A stretch of DNA of 32,284 bases from VYFG01 sp022827325 (GCA_022827325.1 JAJDTE010000174.1:1-32284), one strand, 5' to 3'; counted from the first letter of the stretch, positions 1 through 8,890 are shown. The notes: generated by a model not told the origin, from the sequence alone. Made by a program: numbers and translations.

Positions 1-66
1 CCGGGTGCCGGCATGACAGGGAACGCGACCAAGGAAACAACGGACCCGGTCCGGGATTTTTCCTGA
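1..66 (+). CDS. Possible 3' end of a CDS that begins before the window
   Basis: The first reading frame is open from base 1 to a TGA at 64-66 and ends nine bases before the next gene. It encodes about 21 residues ending in DPVRDFS. The stretch is too short to assign to any family and could be open by chance. The same bases can fold as a weak hairpin (CGGAC at 41-45 with GTCCG at 49-53, then five T), so the segment could instead be a terminator of an upstream gene. Confidence 0.2.
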   Translation, partial: PGAGMTGNATKETTDPVRDFS

Positions 67-75
67 CCATTTACG

Positions 76-1284
76 ATGACATCCGAAACCGCCGAGGCAC
101 AGGCCTGGGTCCAGCAACTGGTGATGGAGCACGGTGAATACATTCCTCTCGAATTGCTGCTCGCGATGAACCATTTGGACTATGACCAATACCGGGCATG
201 GCGAGAAGGCCGGATTGAAACCTTGGACGGTATTCTCTCGGCCGGAACCGGCGGCACGGAAAAACTGCTGCGGGATGCAGGACTCTGGGCCGAGGAACTG
301 GGACTGGAACCAGAGGTTATCGAATATCATAGCTGGAGCGCGAATGCAGAATCCGTGCGGGCCGCATCGTCCAACCCGTTGCTGGATGAACTGCTTTGCA
401 CCCGGTTCCGGCGTACCGGGGAGAGTGAGCAAGCGGACCTCTTTCTCGACACCGCTTCGGCCTTGGCCATTACCGGGCTGGTCGGCTCGCTGGTGGCGGG
501 CGACGCCGAAAATGCGCGAAAAGCGCTGGAGCAACTCGTGCGGGCGGATCCCGGACACCGTCATCGAAAGAATGGGGAAACGCTAATCGCCGCCCTTGAG
601 TTACCCGCACACATGAACACCGGGGATAGATATTCACGCCTGGAAAGGATGGAGCGGGAGTGGTCGCCCGCGGCATCGGAATTGCTCGGGAGGCATGCCC
701 GTGATTTCCTGGCTCCCCTGTGGCGCGACATCGGCAGGTCGCTGGATGAAAGGGAATTCGATCCCCGATACCCCGAACACCATGCTTCCCGTGCGTATCG
801 GGAAGGTCTTGACTGGGAGCGCGTGAAGCGTTCGGTCCTTGCTGTAACCGAATATGAAAGGGAGCCGGAACTTCTTACCCGGCTCGCGGAGGCCTGCTGG
901 CGGCTGCGCGAACGCGCCGCGGCCATCGAAGCCTGGTTCGCACTTTGCCATGCGGCGCCTGGCCGGTTCGGAGAACTGGTTAAGTCGCCTGGATTTTCGG
1001 ACTGGAACCTGAAAGAAGCTTGGCAGATTGCGCTGGAGCAGAACCTGGAACTGGAGGCAGCTTCCTGTTGGTTGCCTGCGTGGATGCTGCTGGAGGAACC
1101 TGGCCTTGCCGGTGTGCTGGAACCGCGTCCCGGAGACGATCCCCCGGCGCGCGCCTTCGAGATCGTGAGAGCGCTGCTGGGACATCCGCATCCGGACGGA
1201 CGGGGAATGGAACTACGCGGCGCACTGAAGGCCATCCATCCGGGCATGCTGGAGCGTTTCCTGGAGATGCTGGAAGGAGAATAA
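76..1284 (+). CDS. Helical-repeat protein of unknown function
   Basis: This 402-residue protein matches no family I can name. It has no signal peptide or membrane segment, is rich in Leu, Ala, Glu and Arg, and looks entirely alpha-helical. The central part (about residues 265-300, around LLTRLAEACWRLRERAAAIE) has TPR-like spacing of small and aromatic residues, which suggests a cytoplasmic scaffold or interaction protein. Codon use and GC match the neighbouring chromosomal genes, so it is probably real. The ATG at 76 has no Shine-Dalgarno sequence, and an open frame ends just upstream, so translational coupling to a gene outside the window is possible. About 340 bases without a clear gene follow it. 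Confidence 0.7.
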   Translation: MTSETAEAQAWVQQLVMEHGEYIPLELLLAMNHLDYDQYRAWREGRIETLDGILSAGTGGTEKLLRDAGLWAEELGLEPEVIEYHSWSANAESVRAASSNPLLDELLCTRFRRTGESEQADLFLDTASALAITGLVGSLVAGDAENARKALEQLVRADPGHRHRKNGETLIAALELPAHMNTGDRYSRLERMEREWSPAASELLGRHARDFLAPLWRDIGRSLDEREFDPRYPEHHASRAYREGLDWERVKRSVLAVTEYEREPELLTRLAEACWRLRERAAAIEAWFALCHAAPGRFGELVKSPGFSDWNLKEAWQIALEQNLELEAASCWLPAWMLLEEPGLAGVLEPRPGDDPPARAFEIVRALLGHPHPDGRGMELRGALKAIHPGMLERFLEMLEGE

Positions 1285-1624
1285 TCACGGCGCAGTTCTG
1301 TCCCGTCACAGATCCATACAGTGAAGATGCACCGGCGGCATAGCGCGCGTCAGGATCCATTCCGGCCGCCGGACGCATTTCGTACAGCAGCCGTCGTGGT
1401 GTCTCGGAGAGTATTGTTGAGAGAAAATGTCACTTTGCTGAATCGTGACTTGGCGGAACATAAGCTGCGGGAAGATGACCCTGCAGGAACTGCCGGTGTT
1501 AATATGGAATTTACGGCATATTGCCAATGCAGCGATGCGTTCCCGAATCGAGCATATATATACCGGCAGGCGGGCTATGCGCCGCCGGTGATCTGCACAC
1601 CAAACGAACTCATGGAGGCGAACC
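1285..1624. other. Intergenic stretch without a recognisable gene
   Basis: About 340 bases separate the helical-repeat gene from the small gene at 1625. Open frames here (for example 1321-1644 on the plus strand) give no protein I recognise. The region from about 1400 is richer in A and T than its surroundings and contains a short alternating tract (catatatata near 1553). It may hold the promoter of the 1625 gene, but no convincing -35/-10 pair stands out. Confidence 0.5.
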
Positions 1625-1822
1625 ATGCCGAATCAACCGACTGACCCGATCATCTCTGAAGTCAGGGCTGTGCGCGAGGCGCATGCAGCACGTTTCGGAT
1701 ATGACATTGCGGCAATCTTCCGGAATATCCGGGCAATGCAGGATGAATCCAAACGAGAGTACGTCCGCTTTCCTGCGCGGCCCGTCGACATCCCCGTAGC
1801 CCGAAATCCTTCCGGGAGTTGA
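1625..1822 (+). CDS. Small conserved-type hypothetical protein (65 aa)
   Basis: This 65-residue soluble protein carries the pattern DPIISEVRAVREAHAARFGYD followed by IAAIFRNIRAMQ. It resembles a widespread family of 60-70 residue bacterial proteins of unknown function, often found as orphans or beside toxin-antitoxin genes. The start is well supported by GGAGG at 1614-1618, seven bases before the ATG. No partner gene is recognisable upstream, where the neighbouring frame is low in protein character. The gene lies about 190 bases before the giant helicase and is probably transcribed separately. No function is assigned. Confidence 0.6.
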   Translation: MPNQPTDPIISEVRAVREAHAARFGYDIAAIFRNIRAMQDESKREYVRFPARPVDIPVARNPSGS

Positions 1823-2011
1823 CAGAATTGTTCAGCGCACGACAGATTCATAATAATTCGGAATCTTTGACATGTTCACTTTGGAAACTTCGGGTTGTTG
1901 TGGGGGCTGGAACTAAATCCAGAGCATGATGTTTACGGTTATACAGGGTGCTGCAATGAATCCCATTTCCGTTCCTACTTGTACATTGACTGACGGAATT
2001 GGTAAGGCAGC

Positions 2012-5000
2012 ATGGCTCTGTCTGGCCGGCTTGTGACCGGCCCAACCTTCCCGTCCCCACCCTGCCTGTCCCTGGACCTGGAAGTCGGAAAGGACAGCGG
2101 CCGCATTCATGCTTTCGGCGCGGTGCGTGGGGATTCCGGTCGCAGCATGACGCATTCGAGCGGCAACCTGGGGGCCGCGCTTGAGAGGCTCGACCGGTTC
2201 GCCGAAAGCGCGACCTTCCTGCTGGGTCACAACCTGATTGAATTCGACTTGCCCCGCTTGAAGGGAGTGAAGCCGGGCCTGCGGCTGCTGAACCTTCCCG
2301 TGGTGGACACGTTGCGTCTCAGTCCGCTCGCCTTCCCCCGCAATCCCTATCACAGTCTCGTCAAGCACTATCAGGACGGCGGAATCAGGCGCGGGCAACT
2401 GAACGACCCGGAACTGGACGCACGGGAAGCGTTGAAAGTCTTCGGCGACCAGCGCAGGGAACTCGCGTCCGCTCCGCCGGACCTGCTATGCGCATGGCAC
2501 TGGTTGTGCGTATCCGAGCCTGATGGCGTGGACCGGGCTCTTGACGACTTCTTTGCCGAACTCCGGCATTCCCGGCGACCGTCGGACGACGAGGCGCTTG
2601 CGGCTATAAGTCGGCGTCTGGATAACATGGCGTGCACTTCACAGGGGCGCTGGATATTGGGCCGCGCACGGCAACACGGATGGCCGCTCTCGTATGCGCT
2701 GGCATGGCTTTCGGTCTCGGGCGGCAATTCGGTCATGCCACCCTGGGTGCGCCATCAGTTTCCGGAGGCGGGCCGGCTCGTGCGTCGCTTCAGGGACATG
2801 GCCTGTACGGACCCAAACTGTGGCTGGTGCAGGGAGCGGCATGATGCCCGCAAGGAGTTGAAGCGGTGGTTCGGCTTTGACGACTTTCGTCCAGATCCGA
2901 CAGACGACGTGGGCCGCCCCTTGCAACAGGTGATCGTCGAAGAGGCGATGGCGGGCAGCCACGTGCTGGGAATTCTGCCCACCGGCACGGGGAAGTCGCT
3001 CTGCTACCAGATTCCCGCGCTGTCGCGCTATGACAAGACCGGTGCGCTGACGGTCGTCATCTCGCCTTTGGTTGCGCTGATGGCCGACCAGGTGGCCGGT
3101 CTGGAGGAGCACGTCAAAGGATCCTGTGTGACGGTCAACGGCCTGCTGTCCATGCCCGAGCGAGCGCATGCGCTGGAGCAGGTCCGGTTGGGAGACGCGG
3201 GTATCCTTCTGGTATCGCCGGAACAATTGCGTTCCCCCTCCCTGCGGCGAGCGCTCAGCCAGCGCGAGATCGGCGCCTGGGTGATGGATGAAGCGCATTG
3301 CCTGTCGCGCTGGGGTCAGGACTTCCGACCGGATTACCGGTATGTGGGACGGTTCATTCGCAAGAAGGCCGGTGTCGAACCGGTACCTCCCGTACTGTGC
3401 CTGACCGCGACCGCGAAACCGGACGTGATCGACGACATCGTGGGGCACTTTCGCGACAGGCTTGGGATCGACCTGGCGGTCTTCAACGGTGGCGCCGAGC
3501 GCACCAATCTTACCTTCGAGGTCATTCCAACCACCGGGGGTGAGAAGTTCTCCCACATCCATCAGGTCCTGCTTTCCTGCCTGCCAACGGACACGCCGGG
3601 TGGAGCGATCGTGTACTGTGCGACCCGTAGACAAAGCGAGGAGATCGCCGAATTCCTGCAGACCAAGGAAATCGCGGCGGATTGTTTCCACGCGGGTCTG
3701 TCGCCGGAGTTGAAGAAGGAGGTGCAGCGTCGCTTCATCGGCGGCGAACTGCGTGCGATCGCTGCCACCAACGCCTTTGGCATGGGTATCGACAAGCCGG
3801 ACGTGCGACTGGTTATACATGCCGACATTCCGGGATCGCTGGAGAACTACCTGCAGGAGGCCGGACGCGCCGGCCGGGACCGGGAATCGGCGCGTTGTGT
3901 GCTGCTCTATGCGGCGGACGATGTCGAGCGACAATTCGGCATGTCGGCACGCTCCAGGCTCAGCAGGGAAGAGATCCACGGCATCCTGAGGGCGCTGCGC
4001 AACCTCGACAGGAAGAAACGTCTTGGCGGTGAGGTGGTGGCGAGCCCGGGCGAGATCCTCGGCGAGGACGAGGATAATGCGTTCGAACGTGACTCCGCCA
4101 CGGATGATACCCGGGTGCGCACCGCTGTCGCCTGGCTGGAGGAGACGGAACTGCTGACCCGTGAAGAGAATGTCGTCCAGGTCTTTCCGTCGTCTCTGCG
4201 TGTGGGTTCCGTCGAGGAGGCTCGGAGACGGCTCGCCAATGCAGGAATCACAGACGCGTACCGTGGAAGCCTGCTGCGTATCGCGGAAGCCCTGATCGCA
4301 GCGGACGCCGACGAAGGGATCAGTACGGACGAATTGATGGGGATCGTGGGGTTGGACTCCGAGGCCATGCGTCGCGCATTGTACGATCTTGAACGGCTCG
4401 GCATCGCAAGCAATGATACTGCACTGACCGCGTTCGTCCATGCGGGCATCGAGCGCTCGTCCCGGAAGCGTCTTGAAGAGGCCGAGGCATTGGAAGCCGC
4501 CCTGATCGCACACATGCGGGAGAAGGACCCCGACCTCGGCAAGGGAGAGACAGCGTCCCTCCACCTGCGCGTTGCCTCCCAGGTGCTGCGGGACCAGGGG
4601 TATCCCGATCCGTTGCCGGAACGCTTGTGGCGCATCATCCGGGGTATCGAGTATGACGGACGTGGGGATGCGGATGGCGCCGCAGGCAGCCTCACGGTAC
4701 GGAAGTCGGACATGGAAACGGCGCGCATCACCCTGCGTCGTGAATGGGGAGCGCTGGAACATACTGCGAGAATCCGGCGGGAGGCCGCCGGAAGGCTGCT
4801 GGAGCATCTGCTGGGCAGCCTGCCCCCCGGGAGTCGCGGCACGGATCTGCTGGCCGAGACCACGCTCGGAAAACTGTTGCAGGCGATTGAATCCGATGTG
4901 ACCTTGAAGGGCAGGGTCCGCGATTCCGCCAAACTGCTGGACAGGGCCCTGCTCTGGCTCCACGAGCAGGAAGTGCTCCGCCTCAACAAGGGTTTGGTAG

Positions 5001-7168
5001 TGTTCCGTCCCGCCATGACGATCAGGCTGGAACAGCAGGATCGTCGTGGGTTTTCAAGTGTGGACTTCGAGCCCCTTGCCCTCCACTACAAGGGACAGGT
5101 GCTTCAAATCCACGTCATGAAGGAGTTCGCCGAGCGCGGCCTTGCCGCCATGAGCGAGGCGATGCGTATGGCGATGGACTATTTCTCGCTGAAGGAGGAG
5201 GCGTTTCTCGCGCGCTGGCTTCCGGGCCGGGACAAGGAGATCGGGCTTCAGACTACTCCCGAGTCGTGGCGGGCCATCGTCGAAAGCCTGAAAAATCCCA
5301 TCCAGCAGCGTATCGTGGCCGATGACCCGAAACAGGTGAAGAAGAGCAATGCGCTGGTGCTTGCAGGTCCCGGATCCGGCAAGACGCGGGTACTGGTGCA
5401 TCGCATTGCCTGGCTGATCCGCATCAAAAGGGAGAACGCCCGGGGCATACTCGCCCTGGCCTACAATCGTCACGCCGCTGTCGATATCCGCCGTCGGCTG
5501 ACGGAATTGATCGGCGGCGATGCACGGGGTGTGACGGTACTCACCTGTCACGCACTGGCCATGCGCCTGGCGGGCGCGAGCTTTACCGGCCGGGCAGACC
5601 GGCCGGACGAAGGGATGTTCGCTGAGGTCTTGCGCAGTGCAACCGCGCTGCTCCGGGGCGAGGGGCTCCTGCCGGAGGAGGCGGACGAGCGCCGCGCACG
5701 GCTTCTGGAGGGTTTTCGATGGATCCTTGTGGACGAATACCAGGATATCGGTCCCGACCAATACGAATTGATCTCTGCCCTGGCGGGCCGGTCGCTGGAG
5801 GACGATGCGGGCAAGCTCACACTATTCGCGGTCGGAGACGACGATCAGAATATCTACGCCTTCAACGGTGCTTCCGTGGGCTTCATACGTCGCTTCGAGC
5901 ACGACTACGGGCCGAAGCCCGCCTATCTGACTGCCAACTACCGGTCAACGGGACATATCGTGGCGGCCGCCAACGCGATGATCGAGCCGGCGCGGGAGCG
6001 CATGAAGGCTGATCATCCGATCCACGTGGATCGGTCCCGCTCCGGGAATCCGCCGGGCGGCGATTGGGAGAGGCAGGACCCGGTCGCGTGCGGGCGGGTG
6101 CAGATTCTTCCGGCGGGACGGGATCCTGTCCACCAGACACGGGCGATCATGGCCGAATTTCAGCGTCTCGGCGACCTCGTTCCGGACTGGGACTGGTCGG
6201 GTTGCGCGGTCATCGCACGCGAATGGGAATATCTGGTTCCAGTACGGGCGTTCTGTGAAGCTCATGGAATTCCTGTGCAGATGGCGAACGAGGACATTCC
6301 GAACTTCTGGCGCCTGAGACAGACCCGTGCCCTCGTTGAATGGCTGCGAGCTCGAAAGCCTCGCATCGTCGACGATACGGCGTTGCTCCGGTGGCTGGAC
6401 GCACAACCATCTGACCCTTGGCACGACCTGCTGCGGCAGGCGGTTGAGGAACACGGTCTTGAGGTTGGTGACGGAGAGACCCCGGTGGACCACTTCATCG
6501 AATGGCTGGCGGAGTGGGGTCGCGAAATACGTCGTCGCCAACGGGGATTGCTGCTGCTCACCGCCCATCGGGCCAAGGGTCTGGAGTTTGACCATGTGGC
6601 AATCCTGGATGTTCTGGACGGCGGCTGGAATCGCGTCGGGCAGGGCGAAGACCATGATGCGCCCCGCCGGTTGTACTATGTGGCCATGACCCGTGCTCGG
6701 CAGACTCTCACACTTGCCCGCTTCGAAGATTCTCCAGGTTTTCACAAAGAGCTTCTGGACCATCCGGCAACGATCCAGCGTGAGGCAGTGGAACTTACAC
6801 CTTGTGCCAGAGGTGTCGAATACCGACATGTCCGGGCAACCCTTCAACATGTGGACCTCGGTTTCGCCGGCCGCCATCATGCCAAAAGCTCCGTACACGA
6901 AGCGATCGGTGCGATGTCGATCGGCGATTCTCTGGACGTGCGGGTGGTACGCGAGGGACGCTGGGAACTTCTCAATTCGTCCGGGCGAACGGTCGGGCGT
7001 CTCGCGAGGTCGTTCGAGCCGCCTTCCGGAATGCGATGCCGGTCGGCCGAAGTGTTCGCCGTGATTGGGCGAAGCCGAGAGGAATCGGAACCGCAATATC
7101 ACGACGCCATCAAATGCGATTTTTGGGAGGTGGTCGTCCCCGAGTTTGTATTCGAGCCTGATTATTGA
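2012..7168 (+). CDS. Exonuclease-like / RecQ helicase / UvrD-Rep helicase fusion protein
   Basis: This 1,718-residue protein joins three nucleic-acid modules. Residues about 18-140 look like a DEDD-type 3'-5' exonuclease: D22 and E24 in LSLDLEVG, D79 in GHNLIEFD, D136 in DARE. A Cys cluster (CTDPNCGWC) leads into an SF2 RecQ core with Walker A GILPTGTGKS near 325, DEAH at 425-428, and the motif VI region ENYLQEAGRAGRDRE. A winged-helix-like part follows, then a long linker. An SF1A UvrD/Rep helicase begins near 1118 with Walker A GPGSGKT, VDEYQD near 1240, GDDDQNIYAFNG, TAHRAKGLEFD and YVAMTRAR. The last 190 or so residues have no firm assignment. The likely role is unwinding and processing of DNA in repair or defence. 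The start is set by ATG 2012 just ahead of the exonuclease motif, with a weak AAGG upstream. No frameshift is seen. Confidence 0.93.
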   Translation: MALSGRLVTGPTFPSPPCLSLDLEVGKDSGRIHAFGAVRGDSGRSMTHSSGNLGAALERLDRFAESATFLLGHNLIEFDLPRLKGVKPGLRLLNLPVVDTLRLSPLAFPRNPYHSLVKHYQDGGIRRGQLNDPELDAREALKVFGDQRRELASAPPDLLCAWHWLCVSEPDGVDRALDDFFAELRHSRRPSDDEALAAISRRLDNMACTSQGRWILGRARQHGWPLSYALAWLSVSGGNSVMPPWVRHQFPEAGRLVRRFRDMACTDPNCGWCRERHDARKELKRWFGFDDFRPDPTDDVGRPLQQVIVEEAMAGSHVLGILPTGTGKSLCYQIPALSRYDKTGALTVVISPLVALMADQVAGLEEHVKGSCVTVNGLLSMPERAHALEQVRLGDAGILLVSPEQLRSPSLRRALSQREIGAWVMDEAHCLSRWGQDFRPDYRYVGRFIRKKAGVEPVPPVLCLTATAKPDVIDDIVGHFRDRLGIDLAVFNGGAERTNLTFEVIPTTGGEKFSHIHQVLLSCLPTDTPGGAIVYCATRRQSEEIAEFLQTKEIAADCFHAGLSPELKKEVQRRFIGGELRAIAATNAFGMGIDKPDVRLVIHADIPGSLENYLQEAGRAGRDRESARCVLLYAADDVERQFGMSARSRLSREEIHGILRALRNLDRKKRLGGEVVASPGEILGEDEDNAFERDSATDDTRVRTAVAWLEETELLTREENVVQVFPSSLRVGSVEEARRRLANAGITDAYRGSLLRIAEALIAADADEGISTDELMGIVGLDSEAMRRALYDLERLGIASNDTALTAFVHAGIERSSRKRLEEAEALEAALIAHMREKDPDLGKGETASLHLRVASQVLRDQGYPDPLPERLWRIIRGIEYDGRGDADGAAGSLTVRKSDMETARITLRREWGALEHTARIRREAAGRLLEHLLGSLPPGSRGTDLLAETTLGKLLQAIESDVTLKGRVRDSAKLLDRALLWLHEQEVLRLNKGLVVFRPAMTIRLEQQDRRGFSSVDFEPLALHYKGQVLQIHVMKEFAERGLAAMSEAMRMAMDYFSLKEEAFLARWLPGRDKEIGLQTTPESWRAIVESLKNPIQQRIVADDPKQVKKSNALVLAGPGSGKTRVLVHRIAWLIRIKRENARGILALAYNRHAAVDIRRRLTELIGGDARGVTVLTCHALAMRLAGASFTGRADRPDEGMFAEVLRSATALLRGEGLLPEEADERRARLLEGFRWILVDEYQDIGPDQYELISALAGRSLEDDAGKLTLFAVGDDDQNIYAFNGASVGFIRRFEHDYGPKPAYLTANYRSTGHIVAAANAMIEPARERMKADHPIHVDRSRSGNPPGGDWERQDPVACGRVQILPAGRDPVHQTRAIMAEFQRLGDLVPDWDWSGCAVIAREWEYLVPVRAFCEAHGIPVQMANEDIPNFWRLRQTRALVEWLRARKPRIVDDTALLRWLDAQPSDPWHDLLRQAVEEHGLEVGDGETPVDHFIEWLAEWGREIRRRQRGLLLLTAHRAKGLEFDHVAILDVLDGGWNRVGQGEDHDAPRRLYYVAMTRARQTLTLARFEDSPGFHKELLDHPATIQREAVELTPCARGVEYRHVRATLQHVDLGFAGRHHAKSSVHEAIGAMSIGDSLDVRVVREGRWELLNSSGRTVGRLARSFEPPSGMRCRSAEVFAVIGRSREESEPQYHDAIKCDFWEVVVPEFVFEPDY

Positions 7169-7728
7169 TCGGGTTCCTGCGGTAATACCGCCGATTGCAG
7201 AACCAGGTGGAGGTGAAATTGGCATCGGATAGTACTGTGATCAGTGCCGGGATGACATTCAGGGAACATCCATTCCGGCCGATGAGGTGCACTCGAATGG
7301 AGGGCACCGATGAAAATTCCAAAGAATATCGAGCCGGAAATCGGGCCGCTATGAATTCAGGATAGCTGACACGTCATGGTTTATCCGTGGCCGACATAAA
7401 CCGTTGGCTCGGCCGCCTGCCGGATACAGAAAGTTTACCTTCCATTGCCATAAACTTCCTAGATATTGCGACAACCGATTCACGGATATTGGCATTGCCG
7501 GCTCGCCGGTCGCGCTGCCAACGCGAGCCTCGCGCACGTGCCGCCGGCCCGGCGACGACGACTCCGGGACTGGTCCGGCTGCACAACGTCCACGCTCAGC
7601 CGTCTGCAGTTCGCTCGGCAAGATCTCCCCGGCTCCGTGCTGGCGCGCTGATTCCAGGCCCCTCGCCAGCCGCCCTCACGGGAGCGGAACGATCCGGCAG
7701 TACCCATCGGGGAGGGCGCAAATTCCGT
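7169..7728. other. Intergenic stretch without a recognisable gene
   Basis: About 560 bases separate the helicase fusion from the stop of the leftward TPR gene. A short hairpin (GCGGT-AAT-ACCGC, 7179-7191) follows the helicase stop but lacks a T-run. Several frames stay open in the GC-rich part from 7460 to 7650, but none gives a protein I recognise. Bases 7676-7728 may encode the original C-terminus of the TPR gene in another frame (see findings). Confidence 0.5.
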
Positions 7729-8751
7729 TCATCCAGCCGTTCGCCAAGGTGTCCGACTGTTCGAATGCAGCCAGGGAAGCACGGATCGCCCATATCGGTC
7801 GGTGCGTTCGACGACAATCTCCTCGGACAATCGATCGTCGATCCGTCTCCATGCGGCGTCCGCCTCGGCCCCAAGCGATACGCGGCGCGTGATATCGTGC
7901 TCCCACAGGAGAGCCTCCTTCCATTGCAGGATGTCGGCCTGCTCCTCCATGACTTTCGGATGGGTGTGCAGCCATCGCAGGAATGCTACCGCGTCTGGGG
8001 TTGCATGCCACAGCTTTCCGTAATCGAGCACATAGTCCATCGCCGTAGCGGGTTCGGCCCAGGAGATGCCGTGCCAGATGCCGGTCGGCAGCGGATGCGG
8101 ATTACCGCAGAGGACTTCGGCGATGTATCCGTTCTCGACGAAGCCGCGTCGGAGGCTGGTCGCCGCCTCGACGTGCCGCCCCTGGCGCAGGAGCAGCAGC
8201 GCCATCTCGTAGCGATAGGGAGGATATTCGGTTTCCGTTTCGAAGAAGGAAATCGATTTTTCTTCCTCGCCCGCGCGCAGATACTCCGAACCGATCATAA
8301 AACGGATTCCCTGATTGTCGTTCGGGTTCCACCCCAGCATTTTCTCCAGCGTCAAGATGGCCTCGGCGCGGCGGTTCATCTGCAACTGGGAGAGGGCGAC
8401 ACCGTGCGCCGCGCGCAGGAACGGGCGGTTCTCGAGATGGCTCCATTCGATGAACCGGCCGAATCCGGCCGGCAGCACCGCCGTGCCCAACGAGTATCCG
8501 CGCTCGTAAGCCTCAAGGGCGCGCTCGAACTTTCCCTGATCGAACAGGGAATATCCGATGTGCGCGTGCCCGTCGATGAACCAGGGATGCCGTGCGACCA
8601 GTTCCTCCAGCGCACGGAGATACCGGTTCTCGTCCAGCATGCCTGCCTCTCGCCTGACAAGGAGGTCGTCAAACTCGTCCACGACATCGTCGTATCCGGA
8701 GGGATACCGGAACACGGCTCCGTCGCCGTACATTTCGAGGGTGATGGTCAT
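7729..8751 (-). CDS. TPR-repeat protein of unknown function
   Basis: This 340-residue soluble protein consists mostly of tetratricopeptide-like helical pairs. Examples are FIDGHAHIGYSLFDQGKFE with RALEAYERGY, a second unit ending in AEAILTLEKMLGWNPNDNQG, and a third, FMIGSEYLRAGEEEKSISFF. The C-terminal third (WHGISWAEPATAMDY, FLRWLHTHPKV) is a separate helical part. TPR proteins act as interaction scaffolds; no partner is visible here. The ATG at 8749-8751 lies inside a degenerate CRISPR repeat and has no Shine-Dalgarno, but the sequence MTITLEMYGDGAVFRYPSG looks like a natural N-terminus; an internal Met at 8733 is the alternative. The last residues (SNSRTPWRTAG) look unlike protein, and a neighbouring frame continues better, so a 3' frameshift is possible. 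Confidence 0.8.
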   Translation of the reverse strand: MTITLEMYGDGAVFRYPSGYDDVVDEFDDLLVRREAGMLDENRYLRALEELVARHPWFIDGHAHIGYSLFDQGKFERALEAYERGYSLGTAVLPAGFGRFIEWSHLENRPFLRAAHGVALSQLQMNRRAEAILTLEKMLGWNPNDNQGIRFMIGSEYLRAGEEEKSISFFETETEYPPYRYEMALLLLRQGRHVEAATSLRRGFVENGYIAEVLCGNPHPLPTGIWHGISWAEPATAMDYVLDYGKLWHATPDAVAFLRWLHTHPKVMEEQADILQWKEALLWEHDITRRVSLGAEADAAWRRIDDRLSEEIVVERTDRYGRSVLPWLHSNSRTPWRTAG

Positions 8752-8890
8752 CCGGGGTGAGAACGGGAACTACAACAAGAGATTGAATACGCATTCGTTG
8801 GCGCTCATTGTAGTCATCCTGGGTGAGAACGGGAACTACAACAGGTGTATGTCGATATAACCGGACCGTAATATTGTAGTTATCACCCTT
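8741..8890 (-). CRISPR. Residual CRISPR array, type II-C-like repeat, two 30-nt spacers
   Basis: Three repeat positions follow one another at exactly 66 bases: 8741-8776, 8807-8842 and 8873 onward. The middle one is intact at 36 nt. Read on the minus strand it starts GTTGTAGTTCCCGTTCTCA and ends GGATGACTACAAT, so its ends can pair. The left copy matches over its first 29 bases with one change, then diverges. The right copy keeps only the last 14 bases (two changes). Both spacers (8777-8806 and 8843-8872) are exactly 30 nt and unrelated. Length, spacer size, end sequences and the TACAAT end agree with my memory of the Neisseria type II-C repeat. No cas9, cas1 or cas2 is in the window. This is probably an inactive remnant. 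Confidence 0.8.

Noticed and set aside
2639..4963. 774-codon open frame on the minus strand inside the helicase gene
   Set aside because: It is antisense to the RecQ motifs, has non-protein-like composition (many Gln, His, Arg and Pro), and arises from the codon bias of a GC-rich genome.
7387..8760. 457-codon plus-strand frame
   Set aside because: It is antisense to the TPR protein and shows no recognisable domain.
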